NCBI GenBank assembly: GCA_017404585.1
Contig: JAFRCB010000195.1
Coordinates: 1-10,400, forward strand
Length of the DNA: 10,400 bases
Reading direction: 5' to 3'
Source: Lachnospiraceae bacterium
GTDB taxonomy: Bacteria; Bacillota; Clostridia; Lachnospirales; Lachnospiraceae
A program made the translations under genes and the position numbers. The notes beneath the pieces are model-generated. The model did not search any database and was not told the DNA's origin. It worked only from the letters and a program-made list of their open reading frames with translations. Shown here in pieces: positions 8,712 through 10,400 of this stretch (positions within the stretch are counted from its first letter, which is position 1; every line of letters starts with the position of its first letter).

Positions 8712-8846
8712 AGCGAGACATGAGTTCATCTCAGCGGGAGAGGCATCCGCATAAGCCGGTGGGGCAAATCAAACAAGTTTCTGCTGAAGTCAGTGATTCA
8801 TGGATCCGCGTAAAAATGTGAACAGTTATTATTGGAGGTCATACAT
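8712..8846 (+). other. Untranslated leader of dapA, about 135 nt, function unknown
   Basis: A long stretch between the predicted start and the dapA ATG. Short pairings can be drawn: CTGAG (8709-8713) with CTCAG (8730-8734), and GCGG (8734-8737) with CCGC (8747-8750) or alternatively with the CCGC at 8806-8809. I do not recognise the lysine riboswitch core or a T-box, and there is no terminator. GGAGG (8834-8838) serves dapA. Confidence 0.45.
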
Positions 8847-9734
8847 ATGTCAATTTTCAGGGGTTCAGGCGTAGCAATCGTGACGCCCATGAAGGAAAAC
8901 GGCGAAGTCAATTATGATTCTTATGAGGCTCTTCTTGAGGACCAGATCAAGAATCATACGGATGCGATCATCACAGTCGGAACGTCAGGGGAGGCTCCGA
9001 CACTCGATGACGATGAGCATCTCGAAGTTATCAAGTTCACGGTTGAAGTTGTAAAGGGCCGTATTCCGGTCATCGCGGGTACCGGCTCCAACAATACAGC
9101 CCACGCAATAATGATGTCCGAAGAGTCAGAGAAGCTCGGCGCGGACGGACTTCTTCTTGTCACCCCGTATTACAATAAGGCGACCCAGGGCGGTCTGATC
9201 GCCCATTACTCAGCAATCGCGCAGTCCACAAAGCTTCCGTGCATCGTCTACAATGTTCCGTCCAGAACAGGTACGACCGTTCAGCCGAAGACAATGATGG
9301 AGATTGCAAAGAGAAATCCCAACGTTACGGCCATCAAGGAAGCGAGCGGCAACTTCAGCGCAATCGCCGAGCTTGCTCATCTTTCGGACGGCATGATCGA
9401 CATCTATTCGGGCAATGACGACCAGGTCGTCCCGCTGTGCGCACTCGGCGGAGTCGGTGTCATCTCTGTTCTTGCAAATGTTGCTCCGCAGCAGACTCAT
9501 GACATGGTGCAGTACTGCCTCGACGGAAATTTCGCTGAGGCCGCAAAGATTCAGCTGGCTGCTCAGCCGCTCATCTCCGCACTGTTCTGCGAGGTCAACC
9601 CGATTCCGGTCAAGGCTGCTCTTAACATGCAGGGATTCAATGTGGGCAGCCCGCGCCTTCCGCTTACTGAGATGGAGCCGGCTCACAAGGAGATCCTGCG
9701 TAAGGCTATGATAGAATTCGGCTGTCTTTCATAA
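8847..9734 (+). CDS. dapA: 4-hydroxy-tetrahydrodipicolinate synthase
   Basis: A 295-residue cytoplasmic aldolase-type TIM-barrel enzyme. It condenses pyruvate with aspartate semialdehyde in the first committed step of lysine/diaminopimelate synthesis. The Schiff-base lysine is K164 (AIKEASG). Y135 and R140 lie in YNVPSRTG. The substrate-loop motif is GTSGE (45-49), where the common family sequence is GTTGE, so the second Thr of the catalytic triad region is Ser (S47), keeping the hydroxyl. PYYNKATQGG carries the Tyr contributed across the dimer interface. The ATG at 8847 has GGAGG 8 bases upstream; an in-frame TTG at 8832 overlaps that binding site and is less likely. dapB follows after 79 bases, giving consecutive pathway steps in one unit. 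Confidence 0.96.
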   Translation: MSIFRGSGVAIVTPMKENGEVNYDSYEALLEDQIKNHTDAIITVGTSGEAPTLDDDEHLEVIKFTVEVVKGRIPVIAGTGSNNTAHAIMMSEESEKLGADGLLLVTPYYNKATQGGLIAHYSAIAQSTKLPCIVYNVPSRTGTTVQPKTMMEIAKRNPNVTAIKEASGNFSAIAELAHLSDGMIDIYSGNDDQVVPLCALGGVGVISVLANVAPQQTHDMVQYCLDGNFAEAAKIQLAAQPLISALFCEVNPIPVKAALNMQGFNVGSPRLPLTEMEPAHKEILRKAMIEFGCLS

Positions 9735-9768
9735 TCAGCTGATTTTCGAAAAAAGCAATAATTGGCAT

Positions 9769-9788
9769 ACCCGCAGCATGGCGCGGGT
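9769..9788 (+). other. Small intercistronic hairpin between dapA and dapB
   Basis: ACCCGC (9769-9774) pairs with GCGGGT (9783-9788) around an 8-base loop. No T-tract follows, so it does not look like a terminator; it may protect the dapA message end. dapB has its own AGGAGA binding site 13 bases further on. Confidence 0.5.
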
Positions 9789-9813
9789 CAACCGAAGCAA
9801 AGGAGAAAAGTAA

Positions 9814-10400
9814 ATGGTACGTGTTATTTTACATGGCTGAAGCGGCCATATGGGACAGGTCGTAACGGATATCATAGCAGCGGAGCCGGATGTACAGATC
9901 GTAGCCGGCATTGACGCGGTGGACCTTCATAACAGGGAGTATCCTGTATTTACTAAAGCGGCAGACTGCCAGGTACCGGCCGACGTTATCATTGACTTTT
10001 CCACAGCGAAAGCTGTTGATGTCCTTGTGAATTACGGCGTAGAGCGGAATATCCCGATTGTTCTCTGCACGACAGGCCTTTCGGAAGAGCAGATCGCGAA
10101 CATAAAGGCGGCATCGGAGGAGATTGCGATCCTCCGTTCAGCCAACATGTCAATCGGTATCAATCTTCTTCTCAAGCTTCTGCGCGAGGTCTCCGGAACA
10201 CTGACGAAGTCCGGATTCGATCCGGAGATCATCGAGCAGCATCACCGGAGAAAGATCGACGCGCCGAGCGGCACGGCAGCTGTCCTCGCGGATGCCATCA
10301 ACGAAGGAACCGGCGGGAAGTATCATTATGTCTATGACCGCAGCGAGCGCCGTGAAAAGCGTGACGCGAAAGAAATCGGCATCTCTTCAGTCCGTGGCGG
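9814..10400 (+). CDS. dapB: 4-hydroxy-tetrahydrodipicolinate reductase with in-frame TGA at codon 9 (partial, runs off window)
   Basis: DapB reduces the DapA product with NAD(P)H. The ATG at 9814 has AGGAGA (9801-9806) 7 bases upstream and begins MVRVILHG, then TGA (9838-9840), then SGHMGQVV. This is the Rossmann nucleotide-binding loop G-x-[SN]-G-x-MG, and the stop falls on x, which I recall as commonly Cys in clostridial DapB. The next 186 codons to the window edge are open and carry the family features: VAGIDA, DVIIDFSTAKAV, IVLCTTGLS, ANMSIGINLLLKLL, and the active-site EQHHRRKIDAPSGTA (H143, H144, K147, S152-T154). Translation from the internal ATG at 9850 would lose strand 1 and the loop and has no good binding site. 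So this is either a recoded (selenocysteine) gene, a very recent nonsense mutation, or a sequence error. Gene identity is sure; its state is not. Confidence 0.9.
9838..9840 (+). other. In-frame UGA, candidate selenocysteine codon of dapB
   Basis: This is the only in-frame stop in the visible dapB, at codon 9 in the cofactor-binding loop, aligned with a position that is often Cys in related proteins (recalled, not searched). UGA serves as a true stop for three other full genes here, so a genome-wide reassignment is unlikely. Confidence 0.4.
9849..9876 (+). promoter_or_regulatory. Weak SECIS-like hairpin downstream of the dapB UGA
   Basis: TATGG (9849-9853) can pair with TCATA (9872-9876), and A9855-C9856 can pair further in. 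This leaves an apical loop starting AGGTC at 9857, 16 bases after the UGA. A G near the start of a loop at this distance is what bacterial SECIS elements show, and the AGGTC resembles the loop of E. coli fdhF as I recall it. The stem is short and AU-rich, so this is suggestive only. Confidence 0.22.

Noticed and set aside
8786..8798. The 13-base sequence GAAGTCAGTGATT is shared by the dapA leader and the start of the RAT region (3306-3318)
   Set aside because: A 13-base match is expected about once by chance in a window this size, and the similarity stops before the conserved RAT core, so no second RAT is claimed.
8801..8810. TGGATCCGCG in the dapA leader resembles the T-box sequence TGGNACCGCG
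   Set aside because: There is one mismatch, the usual AGGG before it is missing, no terminator overlaps it, and the leader is too short for stem I with a specifier loop.
9838..9840. Genome-wide reassignment of UGA (to Trp or Gly)
   Set aside because: UGA terminates the deacetylase, licT and bglA genes at the correct family lengths, and Trp and Gly use normal TGG and GGN codons throughout.
9850..9852. Internal ATG in dapB as an alternative start avoiding the TGA
   Set aside because: It has no adequate ribosome binding site and would delete the first beta strand and half of the cofactor-binding loop.

Overview
The window looks like chromosome from a Gram-positive anaerobe of the class Clostridia, most likely Lachnospiraceae-like. 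This is inferred from strong AGGAGG ribosome binding sites, intrinsic terminators, the protein families present, the clostridial style of DapB, and codons rich in ATC, CTC, GTC and CCG at medium GC. All seven complete genes and the partial eighth are on the + strand. UGA is an ordinary stop here: it ends the deacetylase, antiterminator and 6-phospho-beta-glucosidase genes.

Layout. (1) 140-1213: membrane-anchored NodB-type polysaccharide deacetylase with one cell-wall-binding-type repeat region, closed by a strong terminator. (2) 1356-3188: the ribosome-associated GTPase TypA/BipA with its own promoter and terminator. (3) 3269-8132: a complete beta-glucoside utilisation unit. It runs promoter, RAT antiterminator overlapping a terminator, LicT/BglG antiterminator (TTG start), EIIBCA permease, intercistronic hairpin, a possible 17-codon leader ORF, GH1 6-phospho-beta-glucosidase, terminator. 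The permease imports and phosphorylates the sugar, the glycosidase cleaves it, and LicT reads PTS phosphorylation to let transcription past the leader terminator. (4) 8177-8659: YbaK/EbsC-family aminoacyl-tRNA editing protein. (5) 8677-10400: near-consensus promoter, a leader of about 135 nt, dapA, then dapB, which runs off the window. These are consecutive steps of lysine/diaminopimelate synthesis.

The standout observation is in dapB. A well-placed ATG with a good ribosome binding site is followed by an in-frame TGA at codon 9, inside the dinucleotide-binding loop (HG-stop-SGHMG). From memory, related clostridial DapB proteins commonly have Cys there. The frame then stays open to the window end with the DapB motifs intact. 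This is the pattern of a selenocysteine codon, and a weak SECIS-like hairpin can be drawn just after the UGA. A recent nonsense mutation or a sequencing error remains a serious alternative. Other points of interest are the multi-hairpin leader of the antiterminator gene, a leader peptide abutting the glycosidase start (TGAATG), and an 18-bp perfect palindrome before the permease.
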